A DNA stretch of 64,000 bases from Micromonospora citrea. GTDB lineage: Bacteria; Actinomycetota; Actinomycetes; Mycobacteriales; Micromonosporaceae. This document shows positions 27,038-36,208 of the stretch, piece by piece; positions within the stretch are counted from its first letter, which is position 1, and each line of letters starts with the position of its first letter. The notes under the pieces are model-generated. The model was not told where the DNA came from, did not search any database, and saw only the letters and a program-made list of their open reading frames with translations. The position numbers were made by a program, and so were the translations under genes. The stretch lies in contig NZ_FMHZ01000002.1 of assembly GCF_900090315.1 (NCBI RefSeq), positions 558,001 to 622,000 on the forward strand. Direction: 5' to 3'.

Positions 27038-28867
27038 GTGAGCGTGCGGGAGATGGCGGTCGCGCCGGTGGTCACCGACGTCGAACTCGGCCTGGCCGAG
27101 GTGGTCTGGCACAACGCCGAACGCGATCCGGACCACGCGCAGTTCGTACGGCCGGACCCCGACCCCCGGTCCTGGCCGGTCCGCCGCTCCGGGCAGGGCG
27201 CGACCACGGTGACCTGCCGGCAGTTCCGCGACGACGTGCAGGCGGTGGCCCGCGGTCTGGTGGCCGCCGGCCTCCAGCCGGGCGACCGGGTGGGCCTGAT
27301 GAGCCGCACCCGGTACGAGTGGACCCTGGTGGACTACGCGCTGTGGTCCGTCGGCGCGGTGACGGTCCCGGTGTACGACACGTCGAGCGCGGACCAGTTG
27401 TCGTGGATCCTCGCCGACTCCGGCGCGGTCGCGTGCGTGGTGGAGACGGCCGAGCACGCCGCGACGCTGGACGGCCTGCGCGGCGCCCTGCCGGCGCTGG
27501 CGCACACGTGGCAGATCGACGCGGGCGACCTGATCAGGCTGGCCGGGGCGGGCCGCGCTGTCGACGTCGGGCAGGTGCAGGCCCGCCGGCGGCACGTGTC
27601 GGCCGGCGACATCGCCACGATCGTCTACACCAGCGGCACGACCGGACGGCCGAAGGGCTGCGTCCTGACGCACGGCAACATCGCCCTGGACGTCGGCAAC
27701 GCCACCGCTGCCCTGCCGCAGCTGTTCCACTCCGGGGCGTCGACGGTGCTGTTCCTGCCCCTGGCCCACGCCTTCGCCCGGCTGGTCCAGGTCGGCATGG
27801 TGTGCACGCGCGCCACGATGGTGCACAGCGCCGACATCGGCGGCGTGCTCAACCAGCTGCGCCGGTACCGTCCCACGTTCGTCCTGGCGGTGCCGCGGGT
27901 GTTCGAGAAGATCTACGACCGGGCGAGACGAAAGGCCGCCGACGGGCACCGGGGCTGGCTGTTCACGATCGCCGACCGGGTCGCGGTGCGGTACAGCCGC
28001 GCGCTGGACACCCGGGCCGGCCCCCGGCCCCCGCTGCGGCTGGCGCATCTGGTGTGCGACGTGCTGCTCTACCGCAAGCTGCGGGCTGCGCTGGGTGGAC
28101 GCTGCCGGGCGGCCATCGTCGGCGGAGCGCCGCTGGGCGAGCGGCTCGCGCACTTCTTCCGCGGCGCCGGCCTCACCGTCGTCGAGGGGTACGGGCTGAC
28201 CGAGACCTCGCCCGCCCTGACGGCCAACACGCCGACGGCGATGCGGATCGGCACGGTGGGTCGTCCGCTGCCCGGCGTCGAGATCGCGATCGCCGACGAC
28301 GGGGAGATCCTGGCCCGGGGCCCGGTGGTCTTCCCCGGCTACTGGAACAACGCCGAGGCCACCCGCGAGACGTTCACCGACGGCTGGCTGCGCACCGGCG
28401 ACCTCGGCGACCTCGACGACGACGGCTATCTTCGCGTCACCGGGCGCAAGAAGGACATCATCGTCACGGCGGCGGGCAAGAACGTCGCCCCCGCCCCGAT
28501 CGAGGACCAGGTGCGCGCGGACCCGCTGGTCAGCCAGTGCGTGCTGATCGGCGACGGCCGGCCCTACCTCGTCGCCCTGGTCACCGTCGACCCGCAGGCG
28601 TGGCCCCGGTGGCGGGCCGCGCACGGCCACCCGGACGCCTCGGTGTCGGACCTGCGGGACTCCCCCGCGCTGCGGGCGGCGATCCAGAACGCGATCGACC
28701 GCGCCAACCGCGCGGTGTCCCACGCGGAGCAGATCAAGAAGTTCCGCGTCCTTCCCCGCGACCTCACCGAGACCGACGGGGAACTCACCCCCACTCTGAA
28801 GGTACGGCGGGCGGTCGTGCAGGAACGCTACGCCGCCGACATCGACGCGCTCTACGGCGGCCACTGA
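27038..28867 (+). CDS. Long-chain-fatty-acid-CoA ligase (AMP-forming), FadD15-like
   Basis: 609 residues of the ANL superfamily. P-loop YTSGTTGRPKG lies near residue 197, the A5 motif EGYGLTETSP follows, then the A7-A8 region GWLRTGDLGDLDDDGYLRVTGRKKD and the catalytic Lys of A10 near the C-terminus (LTPTLKVRR). The segment GKNVAPAPIED is typical of long-chain acyl-CoA synthetases. It activates fatty acids to acyl-CoA for degradation or lipid synthesis. GTG 27038 is the longest start; an ATG five codons later is an alternative. It is apparently monocistronic. Confidence 0.88.
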   Translation: MSVREMAVAPVVTDVELGLAEVVWHNAERDPDHAQFVRPDPDPRSWPVRRSGQGATTVTCRQFRDDVQAVARGLVAAGLQPGDRVGLMSRTRYEWTLVDYALWSVGAVTVPVYDTSSADQLSWILADSGAVACVVETAEHAATLDGLRGALPALAHTWQIDAGDLIRLAGAGRAVDVGQVQARRRHVSAGDIATIVYTSGTTGRPKGCVLTHGNIALDVGNATAALPQLFHSGASTVLFLPLAHAFARLVQVGMVCTRATMVHSADIGGVLNQLRRYRPTFVLAVPRVFEKIYDRARRKAADGHRGWLFTIADRVAVRYSRALDTRAGPRPPLRLAHLVCDVLLYRKLRAALGGRCRAAIVGGAPLGERLAHFFRGAGLTVVEGYGLTETSPALTANTPTAMRIGTVGRPLPGVEIAIADDGEILARGPVVFPGYWNNAEATRETFTDGWLRTGDLGDLDDDGYLRVTGRKKDIIVTAAGKNVAPAPIEDQVRADPLVSQCVLIGDGRPYLVALVTVDPQAWPRWRAAHGHPDASVSDLRDSPALRAAIQNAIDRANRAVSHAEQIKKFRVLPRDLTETDGELTPTLKVRRAVVQERYAADIDALYGGH

Positions 28868-28971
28868 CCGGCGATCGTTGACACACCGGCGTCGGACGGA
28901 TTCCACTGGTTGCGACAGCACTGCCGGCCCCGCCCACCCGGCCGGCGCCGTCGCCGCAGTTGGGAGGCGCC

Positions 28972-29715
28972 ATGTCCTCGCCCGTCAAGCCGCCGCAGGA
29001 CGCCGTGACCCTCCGCCGTCTCCGCCTCGGCATCGGGACGGTCGGCATCGCGTTGCCGATCGTACTGACCATCGGCAACGGCCTGACCACCGGCGACTTC
29101 GCCCCGCTCGACTCGATCAGCGCGTCGTACCACACCGACATGCGGGACGTCTTCGTCGGGGGAATGTGCGCCATCGGCGTCTTCCTCATCTGCTACCGCT
29201 ACCGCAGGGTCGACGACGTGCTGAGCTCGATCGCCGGGACGCTGGCGATCGCGGTGGCGGTGTTCCCCGCCGCGACGGGCGTCCCGCGGGCCGCGCTCAC
29301 GTCCACCGACGTCACGATCGGGCGGCTGCACCAGGTCGCGGCCGCCGCCCTGTTCGTGCTGCTGGCCGTCTTCTGCATCTTCCTGTTCCCGCAGACCGAC
29401 CCCACGACTCCCCCGACACGGCGGACGCGGGCCCGCAACGGCGTCTACCGCGCCTGCGGCGGCATCATCACCGCCGCCATAGTCCTCGCCGTGGCGAGCA
29501 ACGCGCTGCCCGACTCCGTCCGCGACACGATCAAGCCGCTGTTCTGGTGCGAGGCGGTGGCGGTGTTCGCCTTCGGCACCGCGTGGCTCGTCAAGGGCGA
29601 GGCGATGTTCAGCGACTCGTACGACACCGACGACCGCGCCGGCGGCGCGCCCGTACCGGATCATGATCCGGCCGGCGGCTCGACGAGCGCGACCGGCGCG
29701 ACCGCCGGCGCGTAG
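28972..29715 (+). CDS. DUF998-like membrane protein
   Basis: 247 residues with about six membrane segments, and a charged Ala/Gly/Asp tail (about 210-247) predicted outside the membrane. The pattern SISASYHTDMRDVFVGGMCAIGVFLICYRYRRVDD is characteristic of conserved actinobacterial membrane proteins of the DUF998 kind. GGGAGG lies 5 bases before ATG 28972. A TTGACA motif at about 28885 may be its -35 box. Function unknown. Confidence 0.7.
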   Translation: MSSPVKPPQDAVTLRRLRLGIGTVGIALPIVLTIGNGLTTGDFAPLDSISASYHTDMRDVFVGGMCAIGVFLICYRYRRVDDVLSSIAGTLAIAVAVFPAATGVPRAALTSTDVTIGRLHQVAAAALFVLLAVFCIFLFPQTDPTTPPTRRTRARNGVYRACGGIITAAIVLAVASNALPDSVRDTIKPLFWCEAVAVFAFGTAWLVKGEAMFSDSYDTDDRAGGAPVPDHDPAGGSTSATGATAGA

Positions 29716-29778
29716 GCGTCGCCTCCCCGCGCCGAATTCGAGGTGCGGCGCAAGGCCCCGGTCCTCTACGGTGCCGCC

Positions 29779-30522
29779 GTGGCCCTGGACATCGTGACCC
29801 TGGCGGACCGCCCCGACCTGGCACCGCTGCTCGACGACGACTTCGACGGGGCGTGGCCGCCGTTCATGCTCTGGGATCCGATGGGCGCGGTGTACTACGG
29901 CGTCGCCCACGACCTGTACCCCGAGTTCGTCCTCGCCGCCGTCGACTCCGCCGAGCCCGGCCGCGCCGTCGCCCGGGCGTACGCCGTGCCGCTGCGCTGG
30001 ACCGAGGCGGAGCTGCCCGACGGCGGCTGGGACCGGATGATCCAGCGGGCCACCATCAACCGCCTCACCGGCGCCACCCCGAACATCGTCTCGGCGCTGG
30101 AGATCTGCGTCCGCCCGGACCGGCGGGGCACCGGGCTGTCGGCGGTGATGCTCGCCGCCATGCGCGAGGCCGTCGCGAAGCGGGGCTACGACACGCTGGT
30201 CGCGCCGGTCCGCCCGACCGGCAAGCAGACGCAGCCGGACCTGCCGATGACGGAGTACGCGGCGCAGGTCCGCGACGACGGCCTGCCGGTCGACCCGTGG
30301 CTGCGGGTGCACGTCCGCGCGGGCGGCCGCATCGAACGCGTGGCCGCCCGCTCGATGACGATCGCCGGGACGCTCGCCGACTGGCGGCGCTGGACCGGTC
30401 TGCCGTTCGACACCAGCGGACCGGTCCACGTGCCGGGTGCCCTCGTGCCCGTGCACTGCGACGTGGCGCACGACCACGCCGTCTACGTCGAGCCCAACGT
30501 CTGGGTCCGGCACCGCCTGTAG
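29779..30522 (+). CDS. GNAT-fold protein, putative N-acetyltransferase
   Basis: 247 residues. The central acetyl-CoA-binding pattern is ICVRPDRRGTGLSAVMLAAMREA (residues about 110-132; RRGTG is the pyrophosphate loop). Flanking regions resemble the conserved actinobacterial GNAT proteins of this length, with a Trp/Pro-rich N-terminus. GTG 29779 is chosen because family-like sequence (VALDIVTLADRPDL) begins there; a GTG twelve codons upstream is possible. It is convergent with the epoxide hydrolase gene. Substrate unknown. Confidence 0.65.
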   Translation: MALDIVTLADRPDLAPLLDDDFDGAWPPFMLWDPMGAVYYGVAHDLYPEFVLAAVDSAEPGRAVARAYAVPLRWTEAELPDGGWDRMIQRATINRLTGATPNIVSALEICVRPDRRGTGLSAVMLAAMREAVAKRGYDTLVAPVRPTGKQTQPDLPMTEYAAQVRDDGLPVDPWLRVHVRAGGRIERVAARSMTIAGTLADWRRWTGLPFDTSGPVHVPGALVPVHCDVAHDHAVYVEPNVWVRHRL

Positions 30523-30543
30523 GCCGACGACGGGCGCCCCGCC

Positions 30544-31848
30544 TCAGCGCAGCTCGCGGAAGAAGTCGCGCACGTCGGCGGTGAACAGCTCGGGCTGCTC
30601 CAGGGCGAAGAAGTGCCCGCCCCGGTCGTACTCCGTCCAGCGCACCACGTTGTGCTCGCGCTCGGCGAACCGGCGGACGGTGATGTCCTTCGCGGTCGAC
30701 ACCAGGACGCCGGTGGGCACGGTGCCACGGGTGCCGGCCGCCCAGTCGTCGGCGGCGTCGCCTTCGCCGTCGGTGCCGGCCGCCCAGTCGCCGGCGGCGC
30801 CGCCTTCGTCGTCGGTGCCGGCCGCCCAGTCGCCGGCGGCGCCGCCTTCGCCGTCGGTGCCGGCGTCGCCCCACTGGCCGGCGTCGCCGGTCCACGCGTT
30901 GGCGGTGATGTCCTCGTAGTAGACCTGCGCGGACGATCCGCCCGCGCCGTTCAACCAGTACAGGCTGACGTTGGTCAGCAGCCGGTCCCGGTCGACGACG
31001 GTGTCGAGGGCGGCGCCGTCGGGACGGTCGGTCAGCCGGTGGAACATCTCGACGATCCAGGCGAGCTGCGCGACCGGCGAGTCCTGCAGCCCGTACGCCA
31101 GCGTGTGCGGCGACTTGGCCTGGATCTGGAGGTAGCCGTCGTTGTAGCTCTCCATGGCCGCGACGCGTCGGCGCTCCACGTCGCTGAGGCCGTCCTGTTC
31201 GCCCTCGACGCCGATCGGGTAGGTGATCAGGGCGTTGACGTGGACGCCGAGCACCCGCTCCGGCGCCTGCCGGCCCATGGCGGGGGCGACGTAGGAGCCG
31301 GTGTCCCCGCCCTGCACCCCGTACCGTTGGTAGCCGAGCCGCTCCATGAGGCGCACCATCGCGCCGGCCATCCGCTCGCTGTCCCAGCCCGAGGCGGCCA
31401 GCGGCGTGGAGAACCCGAAGCCGGGCAGCGACGGGACGACGAGGTGGAAGGCGTCGGCCGGGTCGCCACCGTGTCCGCGCGGGTCGGTCAGCGGGCCGAT
31501 GGCGTCGAGGAACTCCACGATCGAGCCCGGCCACCCGTGCAGGAGCATCAGCGGCGTCGCGTCCGGCTCGGGCGAGCGGACGTGCAGGAAGTGGATGCGC
31601 TGCCCGTCGATCTCGGTGACGAACTGCGGGATCTTGTTCAGCTCCGCCTCGTGGGCGCGCCAGTCGTAGCCGGTGCGCCAGTGCTCGGCCAGCTCCCGCA
31701 GGTAGGCTACGGGCGCGCCGCGGGTCCAGCCGGCGTCGGGTAGGACCGGCCAACGGGTGTTCGCCAGCCGTGCGGTCAGGTCGTCCCACTGCTGCTGCGG
31801 GACGTCGATCTGGAACGGGCGGATCTCGGAATCAGTCACGGGAGCCAC
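30544..31848 (-). CDS. Epoxide hydrolase with in-frame 42-bp repeat insertion
   Basis: 434 residues. The N-terminal EHN domain (about 1-110) is followed by an alpha/beta-hydrolase core with oxyanion HGWPGS, nucleophile Asp in GGDTGSY and catalytic His in [14 protein letters not shown]. Microsomal-type bacterial epoxide hydrolases are usually about 370-390 residues. The extra length is a Gly/Ala/Asp-rich segment (about 325-375) made of three near-identical 14-residue units ([12 protein letters not shown] type), placed between the cap region and the catalytic His. Epoxides would be hydrolysed to diols; whether the insertion is tolerated is unknown. GTG 31848 or a GTG three codons on is the start. 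It is divergent from a WYL-domain regulator. Confidence 0.87.
   Translation of the reverse strand: MAPVTDSEIRPFQIDVPQQQWDDLTARLANTRWPVLPDAGWTRGAPVAYLRELAEHWRTGYDWRAHEAELNKIPQFVTEIDGQRIHFLHVRSPEPDATPLMLLHGWPGSIVEFLDAIGPLTDPRGHGGDPADAFHLVVPSLPGFGFSTPLAASGWDSERMAGAMVRLMERLGYQRYGVQGGDTGSYVAPAMGRQAPERVLGVHVNALITYPIGVEGEQDGLSDVERRRVAAMESYNDGYLQIQAKSPHTLAYGLQDSPVAQLAWIVEMFHRLTDRPDGAALDTVVDRDRLLTNVSLYWLNGAGGSSAQVYYEDITANAWTGDAGQWGDAGTDGEGGAAGDWAAGTDDEGGAAGDWAAGTDGEGDAADDWAAGTRGTVPTGVLVSTAKDITVRRFAEREHNVVRWTEYDRGGHFFALEQPELFTADVRDFFRELR
30729..30854. repeat. Coding minisatellite, three 42-bp units
   Basis: Three head-to-tail units of GGTGCCGGCCGCCCAGTCG-type sequence (30729-30770, 30771-30812, 30813-30854) differ by only a few bases, and a degenerate fourth begins at 30855. 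The unit length is divisible by three, so copy-number change would not break the reading frame. Confidence 0.85.
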
Positions 31849-31857
31849 GCTATGGGC

Positions 31858-31884
31858 CGGTTAGGTCAAGATCGGTCCTAAGCC
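31858..31884. promoter_or_regulatory. Candidate operator between epoxide hydrolase and WYL regulator
   Basis: An inverted repeat TTAGG (31861-31865) / CCTAA (31877-31881), with partly matching CGG/CCG outside, occupies most of the 54-bp divergent gap. The position suits autoregulation by the neighbouring YafY-type protein. Confidence 0.45.
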
Positions 31885-31902
31885 GACTGACATCCTGGTT
31901 TC

Positions 31903-32871
31903 ATGCTGACGAACTCGGCCCGGTTGCTGAAACTGCTGTCGCTGTTGCAGACGCGCCGGCACTGGTCGGGCGCCGACCTCGCCGACCGGCTCGGCGTGAC
32001 GACCCGGACCGTGCGCCGGGACGTCGACCGGCTGCGCGAACTGGGCTATCCGGTGCACTCGACCCAGGGCAGCGCCGGCTACCGGCTGGGTGCCGGTGCC
32101 GCCCTGCCGCCACTGCTACTCGACGACGACGAGGCGGTCGCGATCGCCATCGGCCTGCGTACCGCCACCGCCAGCTCGGTGACCGGCATCGAGGAGACGT
32201 CGCTGCGCGCGCTGGGCAAGCTGGAGCAGGTGTTGCCGTCCCGGCTGCGGCACCGGGTCACCACGCTGCAGCAGGCGACCGTACGGGCTCCCGTGGACGG
32301 CCCCCGGGTCGAACCGGACGTGCTGCTCACGATCTCCGAGGCCAAGGCCCGGCACGAGCGCCTCCGGTTCGACTACGCCAGCCACGACGGCACGGAGACG
32401 GTACGGGACGTGGAGCCGCACGCCCTGGTCAACTGGGGACGGCACTGGTATCTCGTCGCCTGGGACTGCGGCAGGAACGACTGGCGCACCTTCCGCGTCG
32501 ACCGGCTGCGCACGCGGGTTCCGACAGGGCCACGGTTCACCCCCCGGCAGCCGCCCGACGGCGACGTCACGGCATACCTGTCGCGGCAGCTGTCCACCGG
32601 GCCGTGGGCCGTACGGGCAACCGTCACGCTGCACCAGCCGGTCGCCGCCGTGGCCGAACTCGTGTGGCCGGGGATGGGTGCCGTCGAACCCGTCGACGAC
32701 ACCTCGTGCCTGCTGCACCTCGGCGCCGAGTCGGCGGCGGACCTGGCCTGGATGGTCACCTCGGTCGGCGTCGACTTCACCGTGACCGGCCCACCGGAAC
32801 TCGTCGAGGCGATCCGCGCCCTCGGCGACCGCTGCCGCCGGGCCGTCCCCACCACGCCGGTCGATCCTTGA
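31903..32871 (+). CDS. YafY/WYL-domain transcriptional regulator
   Basis: 322 residues. An N-terminal HTH_11 (SGADLADRLGVTTRTVRRDVDRLRELG, residues about 22-48) is followed by a WYL domain (about 140-215) with WGRHWYLVAWD and FRVDRL, the ligand-sensing hallmark, and a WCX-type C-terminus. It is divergent from the epoxide hydrolase with a 54-bp gap containing an inverted repeat, so it is the probable regulator of that gene. This arrangement is common in actinomycetes. Confidence 0.88.
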   Translation: MLTNSARLLKLLSLLQTRRHWSGADLADRLGVTTRTVRRDVDRLRELGYPVHSTQGSAGYRLGAGAALPPLLLDDDEAVAIAIGLRTATASSVTGIEETSLRALGKLEQVLPSRLRHRVTTLQQATVRAPVDGPRVEPDVLLTISEAKARHERLRFDYASHDGTETVRDVEPHALVNWGRHWYLVAWDCGRNDWRTFRVDRLRTRVPTGPRFTPRQPPDGDVTAYLSRQLSTGPWAVRATVTLHQPVAAVAELVWPGMGAVEPVDDTSCLLHLGAESAADLAWMVTSVGVDFTVTGPPELVEAIRALGDRCRRAVPTTPVDP

Positions 32872-32931
32872 CGCCCTCCTCTCACCTGATTAGGGTCCGG
32901 GCCGTAATGATGCAGACGAACGGAGCCCGCC

Positions 32932-34893
32932 ATGCCCCTCACCCGTCGCTCACTTCTGACGAGCAGTTGCCTCACTGGTACCGGACTGGCGATAGGCCAT
33001 GGGGCGCTCGCCGCTCCGGCGTTCGCGCGGGACAACACGGGACTCACGCCCACGAGTTTCGGTCCAGCCTCTTTGACCGCCGCCGTACGCGGGGCCGCCG
33101 TCATCGGTGACAGTGTCTTCATCACCTCCCGGTTCAACACCCCGGACGGGAAGATGCGGCTGGGCGAGTTCGACGTCGACACCGGCGAGAGGCGCAGCAT
33201 CGACGACCTCGCCATCGCCAGCAACGGTGGGCAGAAGCTCGCCGCCGACGGCAGGTACGTCTACATCGGCCCCGCCGGCAGCGCGTACGTCCACCGGTTC
33301 GACCCGCAGACCAAGGAGCTGGTGGCCTGGGCCCGCGCCGGGGGCAGCACCACCTGGTACTACGACATGGTCGTGCACGGCGAGCACCTCTACATCGGCA
33401 CGTACCCGGACTGCACCGTCAAGCGGATCCGCCTCGCCGACGCGACGGTCGAGACGTACGGCCGCATCTCCACCTCCAACTACGCGGCCGCCGTGGCGGT
33501 CGACGACGAGTACGTCTACGGCGGTTCGGCCGCGCCCGGCACGCTGCTGGCCTGGCCGAAGGCAGGCGGCGCGCCCACCGACCTGACCGCGCACCTCAGC
33601 GCCTCCCCCGTCGGGATCCTCGACATGGTGGTCTCCGACGGCGTCGTCCACGTCGCCAGCGGCCGGCAGCTGATCTCCTTCCGCCGCGACGGCTCCGACC
33701 GGGTCTCCCGGGACATCCCGGCCGAGGACCGCTACGTCGACCAGCTCACCATCGGCAGCGACGGCAGGGTGTACGCGCTGACCCGGCTCACCACCAACCT
33801 GTACGAGGTCACCGCAGACGGCCTGGTGAAGGTCGGGCAGCCCCTCGCCGACGTGGAGAACGCGCTCCTCGCCCCGCTGCCCGGCGGCGCGCTGCTCGGC
33901 GTCAGCGGGCTGGGGCACGTGTGGAAGGCGACGCCGGGCGGCACCGCCGAGGTGTGGCAGACCGCCACCCGGGGCTTCGGCTACCCGGAGACCATCCAGT
34001 CGATGATGCGCCACACCCGGGGCACGATCTGGGTCGGCGGCCACTACGCGATGACGGTGCACCGCACCGAGGCCGGCACCAACGACCGCTTCGACATCAA
34101 CGGCGAGGTCAAGGCGATGGCCGAGGGAAAGGCCGGCGTGGTCTACGCAGGCCTTTATCCCAGCACGCAGATCGTGGCCGTCGACCCCGACAACCACCAG
34201 ATCAAGGTACTGGGCCAGCTCGGCAACGAGCAGCTGCGCACCAAGCGGATCGTCGTGGACCGGCCGCGCAACCAGCTCATCGTGGCCTCCAGCCCGCAGA
34301 CGACCAGGCACACCGGAGCGCTGACCTTCGTCGACCTGGCCACCAACACCTTCGACTCGCACCGCGAGTTCCTGCCCGAGCAGAGCGTCATGGACGTCGT
34401 GGTGCGGGGCACCACCGCCTACATCGCCGGCGACACCTACGGCGAGGGCACCACCGGCCCGATCCGCAAGGTCGCGCAGGTGGCAGCCGTCGACATCGTC
34501 ACCCGTACGCTGCTGTGGCGCGAGGAGATCAAGCCGGACTGGCAGTCGTACGAGAGCCTGCACGTGGTGGGCAACCTGCTCTACGCCATGGGCCGGCGCC
34601 CGCGCGGCGCCTGGTTCGCCTACGACCTGCACACCCGCACCATCGTGATGGAGGGCGACCTCGGCGGATACGGGCAGTTCAACGGGGTCGACGGCCGGGT
34701 GTTCTCCTGGGTGCACTGGACCAACGACATCAGCGAGCTGCCGACCGTGCCAGGCGGCGCGGTGACCACGCTCTACGACAACGTGCCGCGCGGCTGGTAC
34801 AACAACCCGTCGTTCCACTTCACCCCCGACGGCAGGGCCACCTGGGGGATGCACGGCACCGACCTGGCCCGCTTCCCGTTGCCCAGGAAGTAG
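32932..34893 (+). CDS. Secreted beta-propeller-like protein
   Basis: 653 residues. The N-terminus has RRSLLTSS and a hydrophobic stretch ending in FARD, resembling a Tat signal with a weakened twin-arginine consensus. The rest is repeated beta strands with recurring GxxVY and DGRVYALT patterns, typical of PQQ/SMP-30-like seven- or eight-bladed propellers without an obvious catalytic motif. GGAG lies upstream of ATG 32932. It probably binds or processes an extracellular ligand. It ends at a hairpin shared with the citrate synthase gene opposite. Confidence 0.7.
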   Translation: MPLTRRSLLTSSCLTGTGLAIGHGALAAPAFARDNTGLTPTSFGPASLTAAVRGAAVIGDSVFITSRFNTPDGKMRLGEFDVDTGERRSIDDLAIASNGGQKLAADGRYVYIGPAGSAYVHRFDPQTKELVAWARAGGSTTWYYDMVVHGEHLYIGTYPDCTVKRIRLADATVETYGRISTSNYAAAVAVDDEYVYGGSAAPGTLLAWPKAGGAPTDLTAHLSASPVGILDMVVSDGVVHVASGRQLISFRRDGSDRVSRDIPAEDRYVDQLTIGSDGRVYALTRLTTNLYEVTADGLVKVGQPLADVENALLAPLPGGALLGVSGLGHVWKATPGGTAEVWQTATRGFGYPETIQSMMRHTRGTIWVGGHYAMTVHRTEAGTNDRFDINGEVKAMAEGKAGVVYAGLYPSTQIVAVDPDNHQIKVLGQLGNEQLRTKRIVVDRPRNQLIVASSPQTTRHTGALTFVDLATNTFDSHREFLPEQSVMDVVVRGTTAYIAGDTYGEGTTGPIRKVAQVAAVDIVTRTLLWREEIKPDWQSYESLHVVGNLLYAMGRRPRGAWFAYDLHTRTIVMEGDLGGYGQFNGVDGRVFSWVHWTNDISELPTVPGGAVTTLYDNVPRGWYNNPSFHFTPDGRATWGMHGTDLARFPLPRK

Positions 34894-34904
34894 TCCGCCG
34901 AACG

Positions 34905-34935
34905 CCGGTGGGGCGGGCGCCGCCCGTCCCACCGG
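34905..34935. terminator. Bidirectional hairpin terminator
   Basis: A 14-bp stem CCGGTGGGGCGGGC / GCCCGTCCCACCGG with one G-T pair and a 3-base loop lies between convergent genes. Confidence 0.75.
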
Positions 34936-34940
34936 TCGGG

Positions 34941-36140
34941 TCACGCCGGCTCGGGCACCGGCCCCGTGTAGCCGCTGCTCCACCGGAACCGGTTGCTCGG
35001 CTGGGCGTACTCCTCGACGACGTGCGCGATCCAGCCCGCCGTCCGGGCGACCGCGAAGATCACCTCGGCGGCGCCCGGCCCCATGCCGGTCGCGTGCGCC
35101 AGGGCGGCGAGGGCGAAGTCGACGTTGGGCAGGGCGTCCCGCCGTGCCGCCGTCGCGACCAGGTCGTCGAGGGTCCGCCGCAGCTCGCCCTCGACGGGCA
35201 GGTGCGCGACGAGACCGAGCAGGGTGGCGGCGCGCGGGTCGCCCGCCGGATAGAGCGGGTGCCCGAAGCCGGGCAGCCCGCCGGTGCGCAGCCATTCGGC
35301 GATCGTGGCCGGCGTCCCGTCCCGCAGGGCGGCCTCGACCATCCGGTGTACGCTGCCGCCGACCGCGCCGTGCATCGGCCCGTCCAGCGCGCCGAGGCCC
35401 GCCAGCACCGCCGCGTACGGGTTGGCCCGGGTCGACGCCGCCACGCGTACCGCGATGGTCGAGGCGGCCAGGTCGTGGTCGGCGAGCAGGACGAGTGCGG
35501 CGTTGAGCGCCCGCAGCCCCGCCTCGGACGCCGGCGAGCCTGTCAGCCGGGGCCACAGCCGGGCCGCCAGGCTGTCGTCGGCGGGCGCGTCGCCGGCGAG
35601 GGGCAGCGCGTCGACCATGGTGGACAGCAGCGCGGGCGCGAGCGCCGTCACGGTGGCCGGCGCCAGGTCGAAGCGCAGCGGGTCCATCGCCGCCGCGACG
35701 GCGACGATCACCGGCAGCCGGTCGAAGATGCGGGCCTGGCCGGGCAGGTGGCTGGACGCCTGCCGCGCCCGCTCCAGGGTCTCCGCGGACGCCGTGAAGA
35801 CCTCGTGGTGCCGCTGCCCCGTCCACAGCCAGCGGGCCACCTCCTCGAACGGCGTCACCGGCGCGAGTTTCGCCGCGTCCAGCCCTCGGTAGTGGAGTCG
35901 CCCGTAGGCGATCAACGTGGTGGCGGTGCGCATGGCGGGCGCGGCGTCGCGTTCGGGTCGGGTGGCCTGGGTGCGGGCCGCCAGCCGCTCGACGTCGGCC
36001 AGCCGGAAGCGGCTGGTCCGCTCGCCGGGGACCTTGACCCTGGTGAGCAGCCCACGGCTGACGTACGCGTAGATCGTCTCCGGTTTGACGCGCAGGCGGT
36101 GCGCCACCTCGGCGGTCGTGAGCAGCGGGTCCGCGGACAT
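34941..36140 (-). CDS. Citrate synthase-family protein fused to N-terminal HTH domain
   Basis: 399 residues. Residues about 6-52 are a MerR/excisionase-type winged helix (LLTTAEVAHRLRVKPETIYAYVSRG). Residues about 70-390 are a citrate-synthase domain with both catalytic His regions (GPMHGAVGGS and GFGHPLYPAGDPR) and Asp in NVDFALAAL. Stand-alone citrate synthases lack the HTH, so this is either a DNA-binding enzyme or a regulator that senses acetyl-CoA/oxaloacetate with an enzyme fold. It is divergent from a normal citrate synthase, and the gap contains GTTGACTG repeats it could bind. Confidence 0.85.
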   Translation of the reverse strand: MSADPLLTTAEVAHRLRVKPETIYAYVSRGLLTRVKVPGERTSRFRLADVERLAARTQATRPERDAAPAMRTATTLIAYGRLHYRGLDAAKLAPVTPFEEVARWLWTGQRHHEVFTASAETLERARQASSHLPGQARIFDRLPVIVAVAAAMDPLRFDLAPATVTALAPALLSTMVDALPLAGDAPADDSLAARLWPRLTGSPASEAGLRALNAALVLLADHDLAASTIAVRVAASTRANPYAAVLAGLGALDGPMHGAVGGSVHRMVEAALRDGTPATIAEWLRTGGLPGFGHPLYPAGDPRAATLLGLVAHLPVEGELRRTLDDLVATAARRDALPNVDFALAALAHATGMGPGAAEVIFAVARTAGWIAHVVEEYAQPSNRFRWSSGYTGPVPEPA

Positions 36141-36156
36141 GTGGCCATGCTCTCAT

Positions 36157-36179
36157 GTTGACTGGATCAACGTTGACTG
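36157..36179. promoter_or_regulatory. Candidate operator, GTTGACTG repeats
   Basis: GTTGACTG occurs at 36157-36164 and 36172-36179, and the inverted half TCAAC at 36167-36171 forms GTTGA-N5-TCAAC with the first copy. It is centred in the 68-bp gap between the divergent citrate synthase genes. Confidence 0.5.
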
Positions 36180-36208
36180 CGGTCGTGGGCCGGCGTGAGG
36201 CTGCCGGC

